Shown: positions 43,629-54,880, counted from the first letter of the stretch. The stretch: 64,000 nt of DNA from Bifidobacterium mongoliense DSM 21395 (GCF_000741285.1 NZ_JGZE01000010.1:159004-223003); one strand, 5' to 3'. The notes: generated from the letters alone by a model not told the origin. Program-made: numbers and translations.

Positions 43629-45199
43629 CAGGCCTCGCAGGTGTCGCGGTGCGCCTCAAGGGCGTGCAGCACGACGGGCACCATAGCGGTGATGTCGCCG
43701 GCGCCTACGGTGATGATCACATCGCCGTGATGCGCACGCAACGCGATCATCTGCGCCGCGACCTGCATATCCTCGACATCCCTGATCCAATCCTCCTGCG
43801 GTGTGTGGGTGAGCGCCTTCGCCTGATCGCATATGATGGCCCCGGTGACATCCGGATAATCCTCCTGGCGTTCGCGCGCCGGGAAGATGCCGGTGACGAT
43901 CACATCGTCGGCCTTGGCCAGGGCCCGGGCGAACTCGCCGGCGAAGAACCGTGTACGCGAGAACAGATGGGGCTGGAAGAGCACGTGGATCCGCGAGTCG
44001 GGATACCGGCGCCGGGCGGCGTCGAGCAGCGCGGCGATCTCAGTGGGATGATGCGCATAGTCGTCGACGACCGTGACGCCCTTTTCGACGCTGCGTATCT
44101 GGAACCGCCTGGAGGCGCCGAGGAAGGTCGAGAGCGCCCCGGCCGCCTTGTCGGGCTCCATGCCGAGATCGACCGCGGCCAGCACCGCGGCGGCCGCATT
44201 CCGCGCATTATGCAGCCCGGGGACCCGTAGGCCGATGGCGATGCGCAGCATATCGTCCTGGCCGTCGAAGACGCCCGCCGGAACCTCCAGCGTGCAATGC
44301 TCGGTGCCGCTGCCGGCGCTCTCGCTCTCGGCAACGATGCGTACGAGCCGCGCACCGTTGAGATCGCCAAGCTCCTCGGCGGTGTGCGTGGAGTACACGA
44401 CGGTTCGGGCCGCGACCTGCGCATCGACCGCTCGGAGCACGGCGAGGGCCCCCGCGTCATCACCGCACAGCATGACGCGGCGGCGCGCATGGCCGATGTG
44501 CCCCACGAAGGCATGGCGATACGCCTCGGCGGTACCGTAATGATCAAGATGGTCGGCCTCGACGTTCGTGATGACGGCGATATCAGGCCGATACTTGGCG
44601 AAACTGCCATCCGACTCATCGGCCTCGGCCACGAGGACGTCACCGCTGCCGGCATGACCGCCGTCGCCGACGCCTCCGCCGGGTTCCTGGATGGATCCGC
44701 CGATCGCGTAGCTGGGATCGGCAAGCGCGCCCGAACCCGCTTCGTGCAGGATGTGGGCGATCATCGAACTGGTCGTGGTCTTGCCATGGGCGCCGGCCAC
44801 GGTGACGGTACGGCGGTCATGCATGAGCAATGCGAGGATGTCGCTGCGATGCACGATGCGCAGACCCGCCGCACGAGCCGCGACGATCTCGGGATTGCTC
44901 GGCTTGATGGCACTGGAATACACCACGGTGTCGGCACCCGCGACGTTCTCCGCCCGTTGGCCGATCCGCACCTCGATGCCCAGCGTCTCGAGCCGCTTCG
45001 TCTTGTCGCTGCGTTCCCGATCGGAACCGCGGACCTCGACGCCCTCCTCATGCAGCATCTCCGCGAGCACGCTCATACCGGCACCGCCGATGCCGATGAA
45101 ATGCGTGGGCCCCAAATCCGCCACGTGCGCATGCGCGTCGAAGGCGTCGACCGTCGGGTCGAGTGGGGTTAACCGGATATCATTTGCCGTTTGGGACAT
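43628..45199 (-). CDS. murC: UDP-N-acetylmuramate--L-alanine ligase
   Basis: 523 residues from the ATG at 45199, seven bases after AAGGAG. First amino acid addition to UDP-MurNAc. FIGIGGAGMSVLAEML (Rossmann-like domain 1), AGAHGKTTTSSM (P-loop) and VVDDYAHHPTEIAA (domain 3) are intact. A glycine-rich stretch of about 15 residues follows IGGSIQEPGG. The upstream gap from murG is 105 bp, larger than elsewhere in the cluster. Confidence 0.95.
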   Translation of the reverse strand: MSQTANDIRLTPLDPTVDAFDAHAHVADLGPTHFIGIGGAGMSVLAEMLHEEGVEVRGSDRERSDKTKRLETLGIEVRIGQRAENVAGADTVVYSSAIKPSNPEIVAARAAGLRIVHRSDILALLMHDRRTVTVAGAHGKTTTSSMIAHILHEAGSGALADPSYAIGGSIQEPGGGVGDGGHAGSGDVLVAEADESDGSFAKYRPDIAVITNVEADHLDHYGTAEAYRHAFVGHIGHARRRVMLCGDDAGALAVLRAVDAQVAARTVVYSTHTAEELGDLNGARLVRIVAESESAGSGTEHCTLEVPAGVFDGQDDMLRIAIGLRVPGLHNARNAAAAVLAAVDLGMEPDKAAGALSTFLGASRRFQIRSVEKGVTVVDDYAHHPTEIAALLDAARRRYPDSRIHVLFQPHLFSRTRFFAGEFARALAKADDVIVTGIFPARERQEDYPDVTGAIICDQAKALTHTPQEDWIRDVEDMQVAAQMIALRAHHGDVIITVGAGDITAMVPVVLHALEAHRDTCEA

Positions 45200-45304
45200 C
45201 ACATGCTCCTTGAACAATCGCTGTGAGGGCTTGTTCCATTATGGTCGCACCCTCTCCCAAGCATGCCGATACGGGCATGCGGCCACACATGACCGGATAT
45301 GGCC

Positions 45305-46606
45305 CTAAGCGCGTGGCGACGCAGCGGAACGAGCGATGGCCAGCACCCGGCGTGCCATGACCTCGGCCGCGTCGCGTATGCCATACCCCCATGCTGCACG
45401 TCCCATGGCGTCAAGCCGCGCGTGATCGGCGAGAAGACCCGCGACGTGCTCACGCACCCATGAGGTGGAGAAGTCATGGTCGTCGACCATGAGCCCGCCT
45501 CCGGCATCCACCACGGGCTGGGCATTGAAGCGCTGCTCCCCGTTGCCGATGGGCAGGGGGACGTAGACCGCGGGCAGCCCCAATGCGGCGAGTTCGCTGA
45601 CCGAACCGGCGCCCGAACGGCAGATCACCAGATCCGCGCAACCGAAGGCGAGGTCGATGCGCTCGAGATACTCGGCGACCCGATAGTCGCCGTCATGCGC
45701 CGATGCGGGGGTGGTGCCGGCGTCGCCCGTCGCAACCGCAGTGCTCGCCGTTCTGGCAGTGCTCGCCGTTCCAGCCGAGTTCACCACAACCGACTCCCCC
45801 GCTTCACCCACATGCAGGTCGCTGAGCGCCTGCGGACCAACGGCAGACGACACCAGGTCACGCACCTCGTCGAGCTTGCCCCGACCAGTCAGATGGACGA
45901 TCTGGGTGTGCGGCAGCAGCTGCGCCGCCGCACCGGCCACCGCTCGATTGAGGTTCGCGGCACCCAGCGATCCGCCGGTCACGACCACGATGGGGCGTTC
46001 GGGGTCAAGTCCCAGACGTGCCGCGCACGCCCGTCGCGTTTCGCCTCGATCACGTTCCAGACTCGCGCACAATGCGGCGATCTGCGGACGCAACGGCAGC
46101 CCGACGCGTTTGATCTCGCCCCCGCGGCCGGTTTTCAGACCAGTGCCGTCGTAGGCGGTGCCGATGAACGTCGCCCAACGGCTGCCCAGCCGGTTGGCCA
46201 TGCCCGAACGGGCGTTCTGCTCATGGATGACTACCGGCAATCCGAGCCGATGGGCGCAGGAATACACGGGCGCGGAGGCATATCCGCCGAACCCGGCGAC
46301 GACCTTGGCCTGGCGGCGCCGTAGGATGTCGCGCACCTTGCGCGTCTCGCGATGCCAGTCACGGGGAAATCGCAAGGCGGCGGCGTTGGGACGTCGCGGG
46401 AACGGCACTTTGGCGATCGTGTCGAGTTCATACCCGGCCTGCGGCACGAGATCGCGCTCCAGCCCGACGCTGGTGCCGATCACGCTGATCTGGGACTGCG
46501 GCTCGATGGCGCGTATGGCGTCGGCGACGGCCAGCAAGGGGTTGACATGGCCGGCGGTGCCTCCCCCGGCCAGGACGATATGGATCGTTTCGGTATGCAT
46601 AGTCAT
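45305..46606 (-). CDS. murG: Undecaprenyl-PP-MurNAc-pentapeptide GlcNAc transferase
   Basis: 433 residues; forms lipid II at the inner face of the membrane. G-loop 1 [13 protein letters not shown]-loop 3 [15 protein letters not shown] and the C-terminal [24 protein letters not shown] are in order. About 40 extra residues rich in Ala/Thr/Ser (roughly 285-320) sit in the C-terminal domain before the UDP-GlcNAc site. Follows ftsW by 22 bp. Confidence 0.95.
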   Translation of the reverse strand: MTMHTETIHIVLAGGGTAGHVNPLLAVADAIRAIEPQSQISVIGTSVGLERDLVPQAGYELDTIAKVPFPRRPNAAALRFPRDWHRETRKVRDILRRRQAKVVAGFGGYASAPVYSCAHRLGLPVVIHEQNARSGMANRLGSRWATFIGTAYDGTGLKTGRGGEIKRVGLPLRPQIAALCASLERDRGETRRACAARLGLDPERPIVVVTGGSLGAANLNRAVAGAAAQLLPHTQIVHLTGRGKLDEVRDLVSSAVGPQALSDLHVGEAGESVVVNSAGTASTARTASTAVATGDAGTTPASAHDGDYRVAEYLERIDLAFGCADLVICRSGAGSVSELAALGLPAVYVPLPIGNGEQRFNAQPVVDAGGGLMVDDHDFSTSWVREHVAGLLADHARLDAMGRAAWGYGIRDAAEVMARRVLAIARSAASPRA

Positions 46607-46628
46607 GAGCTTAGCGCGACGTGGACCG

Positions 46629-47948
46629 TCATGACCCGAGCGTGGCGGTGGCGGCCTTGATCTGTGGCTGGGCGCGCATCATGCTGGCGGCGACCCCGGC
46701 GGCCACCAGACACATGATGAGGGACGAGCCGCCGGCCGAGATGAACGGCATGGGGATGCCCATCACGGGCAACAGCCCGACGACGACCATGATGTTGACG
46801 AGGGCCTGACCGACGATCCACACCGTGATGCACACCAGCACCGTGGAGACATACCGATGCCTCATGTGCAACGCCACGCACACCAGGCTCCACCCCAGCA
46901 CGGCGAACAGCGCGATCACCATGACCGCGCCCAGGAACCCGGTCTCCTCGCCGATGATGGCATAGATGAAATCGTTGTGGGCCTCGGGCAGATAGTTCCA
47001 CTTCTCACGTGAGTTGCCGATGCCCACGCCGAGCAGACCGCCGGAGCCCATGGCGAATTTCGCGTGGATCGCCTGGTAGCACACGTCCTGCTGGGCATCG
47101 GTGGTGCACGGCTGGTAGGTGGCCATGATGCGGCGCATGCGGTTGGGGCTGCCGATGACGAACAGCGCGATGCACACCGCGAGCACCGCACCGACGCCCA
47201 ACAGCCAACGACCGGGGAATCCGCCGATGAGCAACGATGTCACGCCGATGAAGACGAGGATCATCGTGGTACCCAGATCCTTGCCGACCATGACCGCACC
47301 CAGCGTGCAGACGAAGACGCCCACCGGTTTGGTATAGGCCTTAAGGCCGAGTTGCTCGTACCGTTCGACGGCCACGAGCATCGCGGAAGGCATCCAGATG
47401 CACAGCGCCAACTTGACGATCTCGGCGGGCTGCATGGTGAACACGCCGGGTATGCCGATCCAGCCGGCGTTGCCGTTGACGGAGACGCCCAGCGGGGTGA
47501 TGGTCAGCAGCTGCAGGACGATCGAGCCGCAGACGAACCCGAACCCGTATCGCTGGTATGTCCCGTGGGGCACGCGGGAGGCCACCCACCCCAGAATCAG
47601 CCCCAGGATGCAGTACACACCTTGCGACAACGCCTGCTTCCATGGTGAGGAACCCTGGGAGATCATGGTCACGGCGGAGCTGGAGAACACCATGACGACA
47701 CCGAAGCAGGTCAGCGCCAGAACCGCGATGCGGAAGCCGTGGTAGCACCAGATCGGATTGAGCAAGGCGCGTATGCCGGTATAGCTGTTGAACCGATCGG
47801 CGTCGGGATACACCTGACGGCCCGATCCGGAGCCGCCGGATTTCCTCCCGCCCTTGGCATCCGAGCCGGAGCCGGTGCCACCTCGCGACGTGCGGGTGCG
47901 GCGTGGTGCCGAACCCGAGGAACGGGACGGCTTCCTGCTATTCGCCAT
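46629..47948 (-). CDS. ftsW: Septal SEDS glycosyltransferase FtsW
   Basis: 439 residues from the ATG at 47948. A ~50-residue Ser/Gly/Arg-rich cytoplasmic head precedes ten membrane helices. Polymerises lipid II at the septum with Fts[24 protein letters not shown], with the conserved polymerase aspartate in [10 protein letters not shown], and [14 protein letters not shown] are SEDS hallmarks in overlapping pieces. [11 protein letters not shown] is the C-terminal signature. Overlaps murD by 11 bp. Confidence 0.95.
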   Translation of the reverse strand: MANSRKPSRSSGSAPRRTRTSRGGTGSGSDAKGGRKSGGSGSGRQVYPDADRFNSYTGIRALLNPIWCYHGFRIAVLALTCFGVVMVFSSSAVTMISQGSSPWKQALSQGVYCILGLILGWVASRVPHGTYQRYGFGFVCGSIVLQLLTITPLGVSVNGNAGWIGIPGVFTMQPAEIVKLALCIWMPSAMLVAVERYEQLGLKAYTKPVGVFVCTLGAVMVGKDLGTTMILVFIGVTSLLIGGFPGRWLLGVGAVLAVCIALFVIGSPNRMRRIMATYQPCTTDAQQDVCYQAIHAKFAMGSGGLLGVGIGNSREKWNYLPEAHNDFIYAIIGEETGFLGAVMVIALFAVLGWSLVCVALHMRHRYVSTVLVCITVWIVGQALVNIMVVVGLLPVMGIPMPFISAGGSSLIMCLVAAGVAASMMRAQPQIKAATATLGS

Positions 47949-49365
47949 GCGCCTGGGTCCAGCGCTGCGACTCGCGGGCGAACCGGTCGCCGCGGTCGGC
48001 ATAGGAAACGAACTGGTCCATCGACGCGCACGCCGGGGCCAGGAGCACGATATCGCCCGCCTGGGCGAGCGCACCCGCCGCATCCACGGCGCGGGCCATG
48101 ATCGTCCCCTTTCCCGCGGGGTCAATGACGGTCAGCGGGATATCCGGGGCGCTCGCCCGGAAGGCTTCGAGCATGGGCCGCTGGTCGACGCCGATGATCA
48201 CCGCGGCCTTGATCGTGCCGCGCTGATCGGCGACGAGACGCCCGAACCGCGAACCCTTCGCCAATCCCCCGGCGATCCACACCACGGATTTGGGCCGGTA
48301 GCTGCTCAGCGAGGCATGCGCGGCAGATGCATTGGTGGCCTTCGAGTCATCCACGAACCGCACGACGCCCGCACCCACATGCGCGGTGGCGACGGTGGCG
48401 ATCCGGTGCCCGCCGGGGGCGAACTCCTGCAGCACGGGCAGCACGCGCCGCAGATCGGCGCCATATCCCAGCACCAGCGCCAGGGCCGTCATGGCATCGG
48501 CGAGCAGATGCGGATACACCGTGCCGTCCGGTTCACTCATATGCGTGAAGGACGTCACCGGAGCGATACGCGTGGGCACCGCGTAGTCACCGCCCGCCAC
48601 GCCGCTCATGTCGACGATCCAACCGTTCTGAATACCCATTTCCCCGGCCTGGGGCTCATGCAGGGTGAATCCGATGCGACGGCACCCTTGAGCCGTGCGC
48701 GCCTGGGCGGCGAGTGCGCTGACGCGGGCGTCATCGGCGTTGAACACCACGGCGCGACGGGCCCGATGGAAGACCTTGGATTTGTCGGCCGCATAGTTGG
48801 CCATGCCGCCGTGCCAGTCGAGATGGTCGTCGGCGATGTTGGTGATCGCGGCGCAATCCAGCGCCAGGGTGTCGGTGAAATGCAGCTGGAACGAGCTCAG
48901 TTCGACGCACAGGACCTGGTTGGCCGGGTCCACGGCGGCGTGGGATACGGGTTTGCCGATGTTGCCCACGGCCGGTGCCTCGAAGCCCGCGGCCCGCATC
49001 ATGGCGGACACCATCTGCGTGGTCGACGTCTTGCCGTTCGTGCCGGTGATGCCGATCCACCCGGCCGGCTGGCCCGTGCCCGAGTTGGCGACCCTGAGAT
49101 TCCAGGCCAGCTCGACCTCGCTCCACACGGGGATGCCGTGCTCATGCGCGGCGACGAGGAACGGGGTGCGGGGGTTGAAGCCCGGGGAGGTGACGACCAG
49201 GTCGACCTCATCCCAGACGATATCGCCGAAATCGTGCAGGTCGGTCTCGCTTTTGCGCTCGTCGACCGTGACGATGCGCCCTACCCGACCGCGCAGCACC
49301 TCCAGCGCACTCGTACCCGACACTCCCAGACCGGCCACCACGACCGTCGCCGTACTCAGTTCCAT
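47938..49365 (-). CDS. murD: UDP-MurNAc-L-alanine--D-glutamate ligase
   Basis: 475 residues. [25 protein letters not shown]-loop [26 protein letters not shown], the DDHLDWHG metal site and [11 protein letters not shown] are all present. Adds D-Glu as the second stem residue. Coupled to ftsW by overlapping ends. Confidence 0.95.
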   Translation of the reverse strand: MELSTATVVVAGLGVSGTSALEVLRGRVGRIVTVDERKSETDLHDFGDIVWDEVDLVVTSPGFNPRTPFLVAAHEHGIPVWSEVELAWNLRVANSGTGQPAGWIGITGTNGKTSTTQMVSAMMRAAGFEAPAVGNIGKPVSHAAVDPANQVLCVELSSFQLHFTDTLALDCAAITNIADDHLDWHGGMANYAADKSKVFHRARRAVVFNADDARVSALAAQARTAQGCRRIGFTLHEPQAGEMGIQNGWIVDMSGVAGGDYAVPTRIAPVTSFTHMSEPDGTVYPHLLADAMTALALVLGYGADLRRVLPVLQEFAPGGHRIATVATAHVGAGVVRFVDDSKATNASAAHASLSSYRPKSVVWIAGGLAKGSRFGRLVADQRGTIKAAVIIGVDQRPMLEAFRASAPDIPLTVIDPAGKGTIMARAVDAAGALAQAGDIVLLAPACASMDQFVSYADRGDRFARESQRWTQAHGE

Positions 49366-49439
49366 AACGCCCCCGTCACCACAACGCGGCCCGACCTATC
49401 CGCGGACCGCACGACATTGCACCACTGCAGGATCGGCCC

Positions 49440-50543
49440 TCAGAACAACAGCCCGGACCTGCTCGCCCAGTCGGCGTAGAACACCATCACGCCGATGAGC
49501 ACGAACAACAATTCGATCATCCAGAACCGCACGACGACCTTCGACTCGTTCCACCCCAGCAGCTCGAAATGGTGGTGGATCGGCGCCATCTTGAACACCC
49601 GCTTATGCGTGAGCTTGAAGCACCCGACCTGAATGACGTCCGAGAGCGTCTCGACCACGAACAGGCCGCCGATGATCAGGGCGAGGAATTCGGTGTGGGT
49701 CGCGATGCTCAGCGCGGCGAACAGGCCGCCCAAGGCCAGGGATCCGGTGTCGCCCATGAAAATGGTCGCCGGATTCGAGTTGAACCACAGGAAGCCGAAG
49801 CAGGCCACCGCCGCGCACACGGCGATGATGCTCAGGTCCAGCGGATCGGACACCGCGTAGGCGAAGCCCGAGTGCCCGGAGTGCAGCAGATGGTAGCTCT
49901 CCCAGAAGGCGATCAGCGCGTAGCCCGCGAAGGCGATCATGGATGATCCGGCGGCCAGACCGTCGAGGCCGTCGGTGAGGTTGACCGCATTGCTCCACGC
50001 GGTCATGAGGAAGTTCACCCAGATCACGAAGAGTATCATGGCCACCGTACGCCCCGCGAAGTCGAAGCTCAGGAAGGGCCGCTCGATGAAGCTCATGCCC
50101 GGCTGCGCGCTCGGGAAGCCGGACTTCGTGGGAATGACCAACGCCAGCACGGCGTAAACCGTGGCGAGCACGAACTGGCCGACGAATTTGTCGGTGACCG
50201 ACAGGCCCATGCTCTGCTTCTTGCGCACCTTGGCGAAGTCGTCAATGAACCCCAGGGAGCCCATGGCCACCATGGCGAACAGGACGAGCAACGCCGAGGC
50301 GGAGGGCATATCGCCCTTCGTCACGTAACGATAAATCGCCGAGCTGGCCCACCCCAGTATGGTGGCGAGCACGATGACCAAGCCACCCATGATCGGGGTG
50401 CCGCGCTTGACCAGATGGGACTGCGGCCCGTCCTGGCGGATATACTGCCCGTAATGCAGGCGGTGAATGACGCGTATCAGCAGAGGGGTGCCGAGGGCTA
50501 TGACCGCCAGGGACACCAGGATTCCTATGATGAGCGAGATCAA
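49440..50543 (-). CDS. mraY: Phospho-MurNAc-pentapeptide translocase MraY
   Basis: 367 residues, about ten membrane helices; makes lipid I from undecaprenyl phosphate. Active-site loops GFIDDFAK, NAVNLTDGLDGLAAG, FMGDTGSLALGG and APIHHHFELLGW are complete. Confidence 0.96.
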   Translation of the reverse strand: MISLIIGILVSLAVIALGTPLLIRVIHRLHYGQYIRQDGPQSHLVKRGTPIMGGLVIVLATILGWASSAIYRYVTKGDMPSASALLVLFAMVAMGSLGFIDDFAKVRKKQSMGLSVTDKFVGQFVLATVYAVLALVIPTKSGFPSAQPGMSFIERPFLSFDFAGRTVAMILFVIWVNFLMTAWSNAVNLTDGLDGLAAGSSMIAFAGYALIAFWESYHLLHSGHSGFAYAVSDPLDLSIIAVCAAVACFGFLWFNSNPATIFMGDTGSLALGGLFAALSIATHTEFLALIIGGLFVVETLSDVIQVGCFKLTHKRVFKMAPIHHHFELLGWNESKVVVRFWMIELLFVLIGVMVFYADWASRSGLLF

Positions 50544-50582
50544 TGCGCTAGCTCCAATTCTCTTCTGTATCCGTTCACGAAC

Positions 50583-52094
50583 TCAGGCCTTCGACGGTGC
50601 GCCGGCGGAAGGCCAGCGCCGCACCAACGCGCCCAGCCCCGAGGCATGCGAGCCTTTGATCAGCACGACCGCATGATGATGGGCCCCTGCATATTCGCCG
50701 ATCACACGCTCGGCGGCATCCACATCATGCACCAAGTCTATCGAGACATCTGCACCGCTGCCGTCGCGGGCCTCCCGGGCGCCCTGCGACAACGCCGCCG
50801 CCAGGCCGTCCAGATGGGTGTCGTGGTCGGCGCCCACGGCGATCACCGCGTCGGCGCCGGAGCGCACGGCGTAGGCGCCCATCTCGCGGTGGAGACGATC
50901 CTCGTCGTCGCCCAGCTCGAGCATCGCGCCGAGTACGGCGATACGGTAATGCTCCGATTCCCCATCGCCGCGCCAGGCCGCCAGACCGTCGAGGCCAGCC
51001 TTCATGGAATCGGGGTTGGCGTTGAACGAATCATCGATCATGGTGAATCCGAAGCCGTCGCCACGCACGGTCGACACGGCCATGCGATGCGGGCTGATGA
51101 TGGTCACATCGCGCAGGATGTCGGCGATGCGCGACAGCGACATGCCGAAATGCCGGGCCACGCTCCCCGCGGCCAACGCGTTGTAGACGTTATGCCGCCC
51201 GGCGATGGCCAGATGCACGCGGGCCCGGTCGTCGTCCTCGCGGTCCACGATCTCGAAGGTGGGATGATCCTGGTCATCGGCCGCGATGTCGCGGGAGGTC
51301 AGTCCGTGCGCGTCGGCGGGCAGCTCGCCTTCACCGAACCAGCGGATCGCGCCGGGGGCCAGGGATGCCATCGCACTCACGTGGGCGTCGTCCGCATTGA
51401 GCACGGCGAGGCCATGCGGCAACAGTCCACGGACGATCTCGCTCTTGGCCTGGGCGATGCGCTCCACGGAACCGAATTCGCCCAGATGCGCCGTGCCGAC
51501 CTTGAGTACGACGGAGACGTCGGGCGGCGCGATGGTGGTGAGGTTCGCGATCTCGCCGACGTGATTCGCCCCCATCTCCGCGATGAGGAAGCGCGTCGAA
51601 GCGTTGACCTGCAAGGCCGTGAGCGGCAGGCCGATGTCGTTGTTGAAGGACCCGACGGGCGCGACCGTGGCGCCGATGTCGGCCAGCAGCGCATGCAGCA
51701 GATCCTTGGTGGTCGTCTTGCCGACCGAACCGGTGATGCCGATGATGGAAAACGGCGTGCCGAGGTCGCGGCGACGGTCGATGTTGTGCCGTGCCAACGC
51801 TCCCAGGGCCTGCACGCTGTTGTCGACGACGATCTGTGCGATGGCCGTGTCCGGCACCACGTGCTCGACCACGGCGGCGACCGCGCCTTCGGTGGCGGCT
51901 TTGGCCACGAAGTCATGCCCGTCCACACGCTCGCCGGCGATGGCGACGAACACGGATCCGGGACGCACCTGCCGCGAGTCGGTGGTCACCGACGTGGCCC
52001 GGACCCCGTGTTCCGTTGCGCCGAAGACATGTCCGGAAACAGCCTGCGCCATCTCGTCGATTCCCATGGTCAGCATGGTTTCGTCCTGGTTCAT
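50583..52094 (-). CDS. murF: UDP-MurNAc-tripeptide--D-Ala-D-Ala ligase
   Basis: 503 residues from the ATG at 52094, with GGAGGAG about ten bases before; a GTG at 52124 is the alternative. TTDSRQVRPGSVFVAI, P-loop GITGSVGKTTTKDLL, IAEMGANHVGEI and MIDDSFNANPDSMKAGL mark the three domains. Completes the stem peptide. Downstream of the MurE-like gene. Confidence 0.95.
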   Translation of the reverse strand: MNQDETMLTMGIDEMAQAVSGHVFGATEHGVRATSVTTDSRQVRPGSVFVAIAGERVDGHDFVAKAATEGAVAAVVEHVVPDTAIAQIVVDNSVQALGALARHNIDRRRDLGTPFSIIGITGSVGKTTTKDLLHALLADIGATVAPVGSFNNDIGLPLTALQVNASTRFLIAEMGANHVGEIANLTTIAPPDVSVVLKVGTAHLGEFGSVERIAQAKSEIVRGLLPHGLAVLNADDAHVSAMASLAPGAIRWFGEGELPADAHGLTSRDIAADDQDHPTFEIVDREDDDRARVHLAIAGRHNVYNALAAGSVARHFGMSLSRIADILRDVTIISPHRMAVSTVRGDGFGFTMIDDSFNANPDSMKAGLDGLAAWRGDGESEHYRIAVLGAMLELGDDEDRLHREMGAYAVRSGADAVIAVGADHDTHLDGLAAALSQGAREARDGSGADVSIDLVHDVDAAERVIGEYAGAHHHAVVLIKGSHASGLGALVRRWPSAGAPSKA

Positions 52095-52167
52095 CGTTCC
52101 CGTCTCCTCCACTTCAATGTCCACTGTCCTCTACCGTCATCGTGCACGTGACGGCATCGCACGACCG

Positions 52168-53055
52168 TCAATCCAATTCCCGAGAGACGCGCAGCGCGCT
52201 CTTGATGGTATTGCGACGTACACCCGCGGCCAACACCATCGCAACCGATAGGGACAGGCGGCGGACACCGTCCTCCTCGTTCACGATCTGTGATTGCTGC
52301 GCGAAGACGTCGGACTCCTCGTTCCTGGTCACCGGCGTCGCCTGCTTATCCATCGTGAAGCCATAGCGCCGGGTGTACGACTCGACCCGCGAGGCGACGG
52401 TTGTCTCATCGCCGGTATCGCTCACGCCCAGGACGTCGATGCCGACCCCCTGCAGCGCGTCGGGACGCAGCGTCTGGTCATCGACCGCCAGGACGATCGC
52501 GGCGGCACCGTCCTCGGCGCATACCGACAGGATGTGCTGGACGTCGAGGATGCCGAGCGGATGCCGGACGTCGAGGGCACGCTCCAAGGAGGTCGAACCG
52601 GCCGCGCTCACCACGCCGACCGGATTGCCGAGCATATGAAGGAAATCGGCCAGCCGCACGACGGTGGCCTGCACCTCATCGCCATCGGCGCCACAGACCG
52701 CGAACACGGCCAACGAGGTCGAGGGATGGCCGGCGATGTCGCCCGCCAGGGCGCCGAGCTGACTCGGCGTGGGTTCGGCGAACACCAGCGGAAACTCGAT
52801 GTCCTTGACCACCGCGCGCATGGCATGCGGAATGAGCGCGGCATAGGCGCCGCGCGAACGGGCCTCCTCGAGCCGACGCACATCCACCGAACCCGCGGGG
52901 GCATACAGGCATCCGGGGCGCACCGACGCCATATCGTCCGCCACCGCCGTGATGGTGACGTTCGACGCGAAGGAGGGCTGGAGGTCGTAGCCGTAATGGC
53001 TGGTCAGATATCCCAAGGTCATCCGCCTGCCCACGGATTCACCTACTGCACTCAT
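52168..53055 (-). CDS. MurE-like protein lacking the ATP-binding loop and C-terminal domain
   Basis: 295 residues from the ATG at 53055, after AAAGGCGGGCG. It occupies the ftsI-murF slot where murE normally lies. ITAVADDMASVRPGCLYAP aligns with the MurE N-terminal ITGVTxDSRxVxPGDLF. HPSTSLAVFAV leads to where GVTGTNGKTT should be, but the sequence is CGADGDEVQ (121-129), with no P-loop Lys or Thr. The rest follows the first half of the ligase domain, and then the protein ends; the substrate-binding C-terminal domain is missing. It cannot be an ATP-dependent ligase. The frame is intact over its whole length, so a structural or regulatory role in the divisome operon is more likely than decay. 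Confidence 0.7.
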   Translation of the reverse strand: MSAVGESVGRRMTLGYLTSHYGYDLQPSFASNVTITAVADDMASVRPGCLYAPAGSVDVRRLEEARSRGAYAALIPHAMRAVVKDIEFPLVFAEPTPSQLGALAGDIAGHPSTSLAVFAVCGADGDEVQATVVRLADFLHMLGNPVGVVSAAGSTSLERALDVRHPLGILDVQHILSVCAEDGAAAIVLAVDDQTLRPDALQGVGIDVLGVSDTGDETTVASRVESYTRRYGFTMDKQATPVTRNEESDVFAQQSQIVNEEDGVRRLSLSVAMVLAAGVRRNTIKSALRVSRELD

Positions 53056-53080
53056 CGTCGCCCGCCTTTCCGAACCACAT

Positions 53081-54880
53081 TCACCACTGCACCGCAATAG
53101 CATCCGTGCGGGGCGCGGAGGTGGGAATCTGGTACTTCTGCATAAGGAATTCACCGATGCGCTTGAACACCGGACCCGCCGTCAGTCCGCCGAAGCCGCC
53201 CACGCTCGGGTCCTTCATGACCACGGTGATGACGAACCGGGGATTGTCGGCCGGAATGATGCCGGACCAATCGCTGATGATCGAGGAGAGCTTGCCATCG
53301 GCTCCGGGAACCTCGGCGGTGCCGCTCTTGGCCGCGATCCGGTAGCCGTCGACGCCGGCGAACCTGCTGTAATGATCCGCGGAGGATTCCATGGCGTTCA
53401 ACGTCTGCGCGGCGACCTGCTCGTCGAGCACGCGGGTGGGCGCCGGCTTGGCCGGTTCAGAGCGATGCCCGTCCGCATCCGTGATCGATTTGATGATCGA
53501 CTGCTGCTGGCGTACGCCCTTGTTCCCGATCGTCGCGACCGCATTGCTCAACTGCAGCGCGTTGACGGAATATCCCTGCCCGAAGAGAACCGTGTCCTTG
53601 GTGCGGCCATCCCAATTCTGGTAGTCGCTGAGCGAGCCGGTGGATTCGCCGGGCAGCCCGAGACCGCTGTTCTGGCCGATGCCGAATTTGGAAAGGAACT
53701 CGTGGCGCTCCTGGCTATCATACCCCGCACCGGCCATGACCATGCCGACGTTCGATGATTCCTGCAGGATGCCCGCCAGGGTCCAGTGCTCGTCACCGTG
53801 GGTGGTGGCGTCGTGGAAGACCTGCCCGTTCTTGTCGATATGATCCGGGACGGTGAAGCGGTCGGTGAGCTGATGCCCGCCGCTCTGCAGCATCCCGGCC
53901 ACGGAGAAGGCCTTGCCGATGGAACCGGGTTCGAAGGTCTCCTTGACCACACGCGCGACGTTCATCTTCGCGTCACCGCTGCCGGCCTGTATCTCATCGG
54001 TGTCGTCCATGGCGAGGATCTGGCCGCTCTGGACGTCCTGGACCACCGCCAAGGCCCAATCGGCCTGATACTGCTGCTTGCCCTCGGCAAGGACCTTCTT
54101 GACATACCAATCCACGTCGCCGTCGATGGTCAACTGCACATTGCCGCCGTCCACGGCGGGTTTGGATTCGGTCACCGTGCCGGGGATCTCCTCGCCGCCG
54201 CCGCCCTGCTGATACACCTTGTAGCCGTCGGTGCCGGTGAGCACCTTGTTCTGCATCTGCTCCAGGCCGGCCACGCCCATGCCGTTGGCGTCGACCCCAC
54301 CGAGCAACGAACCGATGGTGGTGCCGTTCGAATACAGGCGGTCGCTGCTGAGCTCCGCGTACACGTATCCGCCGAGATTCAGGGCGTCGATACGACGCTT
54401 GACCTCGGGGGTCACATCCTTCTTGAGCACGGCGTAGCGGCCGGGGACGCTGAGTTTGGCGCCCAGTTCCATGGCATCCATGCCGAGGACGGGTGCAAGG
54501 AGCCGCGCCACGGCGGCGGCCCCAGTCGTGCCCACTGGCTTGCCGTCGATCTCATGGCAGTTGCCACGGGTCGCGGCGCTGCACGTCGTGGGCCTGAAGC
54601 CCTGCGAGGCCTCGGGGTCGCCGATGATGCTGTAGCGCTCCACGCTCTGGGCGAGCACCGTGCCGTTGGCGTCGAGGATGTCGCCGCGCTTGGCGCTGAT
54701 CTTGACCGGCAAGGTACGGCTGGCCGTGGCCGCCTCGGCGGTCGACTTGCCGTTGAGCAGCTGTATGGAGATCAATTGCCCGATGCACAGCACCGCGACG
54801 AGCGCCAGGATGATCCCGATGGACAGGCATTTCGAGGCGAAACCGCGGATGGTGGCGGGTCGTGACGTACGTGGTCTCAT
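53081..54880 (-). CDS. ftsI: Septal peptidoglycan transpeptidase FtsI (PBP3-type)
   Basis: 599 residues: short cytoplasmic tail, membrane helix at ~17-40, pedestal domain starting RGDILDANGTVLAQS, then the penicillin-binding transpeptidase domain. Catalytic S320-xx-K323 (EPGSIGKAF), S375-S-N377 and K518-S-G520 are present. Partner of FtsW in septal wall synthesis. Overlaps ftsL by 4 bp. Confidence 0.95.
   Translation of the reverse strand: MRPRTSRPATIRGFASKCLSIGIILALVAVLCIGQLISIQLLNGKSTAEAATASRTLPVKISAKRGDILDANGTVLAQSVERYSIIGDPEASQGFRPTTCSAATRGNCHEIDGKPVGTTGAAAVARLLAPVLGMDAMELGAKLSVPGRYAVLKKDVTPEVKRRIDALNLGGYVYAELSSDRLYSNGTTIGSLLGGVDANGMGVAGLEQMQNKVLTGTDGYKVYQQGGGGEEIPGTVTESKPAVDGGNVQLTIDGDVDWYVKKVLAEGKQQYQADWALAVVQDVQSGQILAMDDTDEIQAGSGDAKMNVARVVKETFEPGSIGKAFSVAGMLQSGGHQLTDRFTVPDHIDKNGQVFHDATTHGDEHWTLAGILQESSNVGMVMAGAGYDSQERHEFLSKFGIGQNSGLGLPGESTGSLSDYQNWDGRTKDTVLFGQGYSVNALQLSNAVATIGNKGVRQQQSIIKSITDADGHRSEPAKPAPTRVLDEQVAAQTLNAMESSADHYSRFAGVDGYRIAAKSGTAEVPGADGKLSSIISDWSGIIPADNPRFVITVVMKDPSVGGFGGLTAGPVFKRIGEFLMQKYQIPTSAPRTDAIAVQW

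Noticed and set aside
50415..52151. 578-codon plus-strand frame across mraY and murF
   Set aside because: Covers two convincing minus-strand genes and has no recognisable motif or ribosome binding site.
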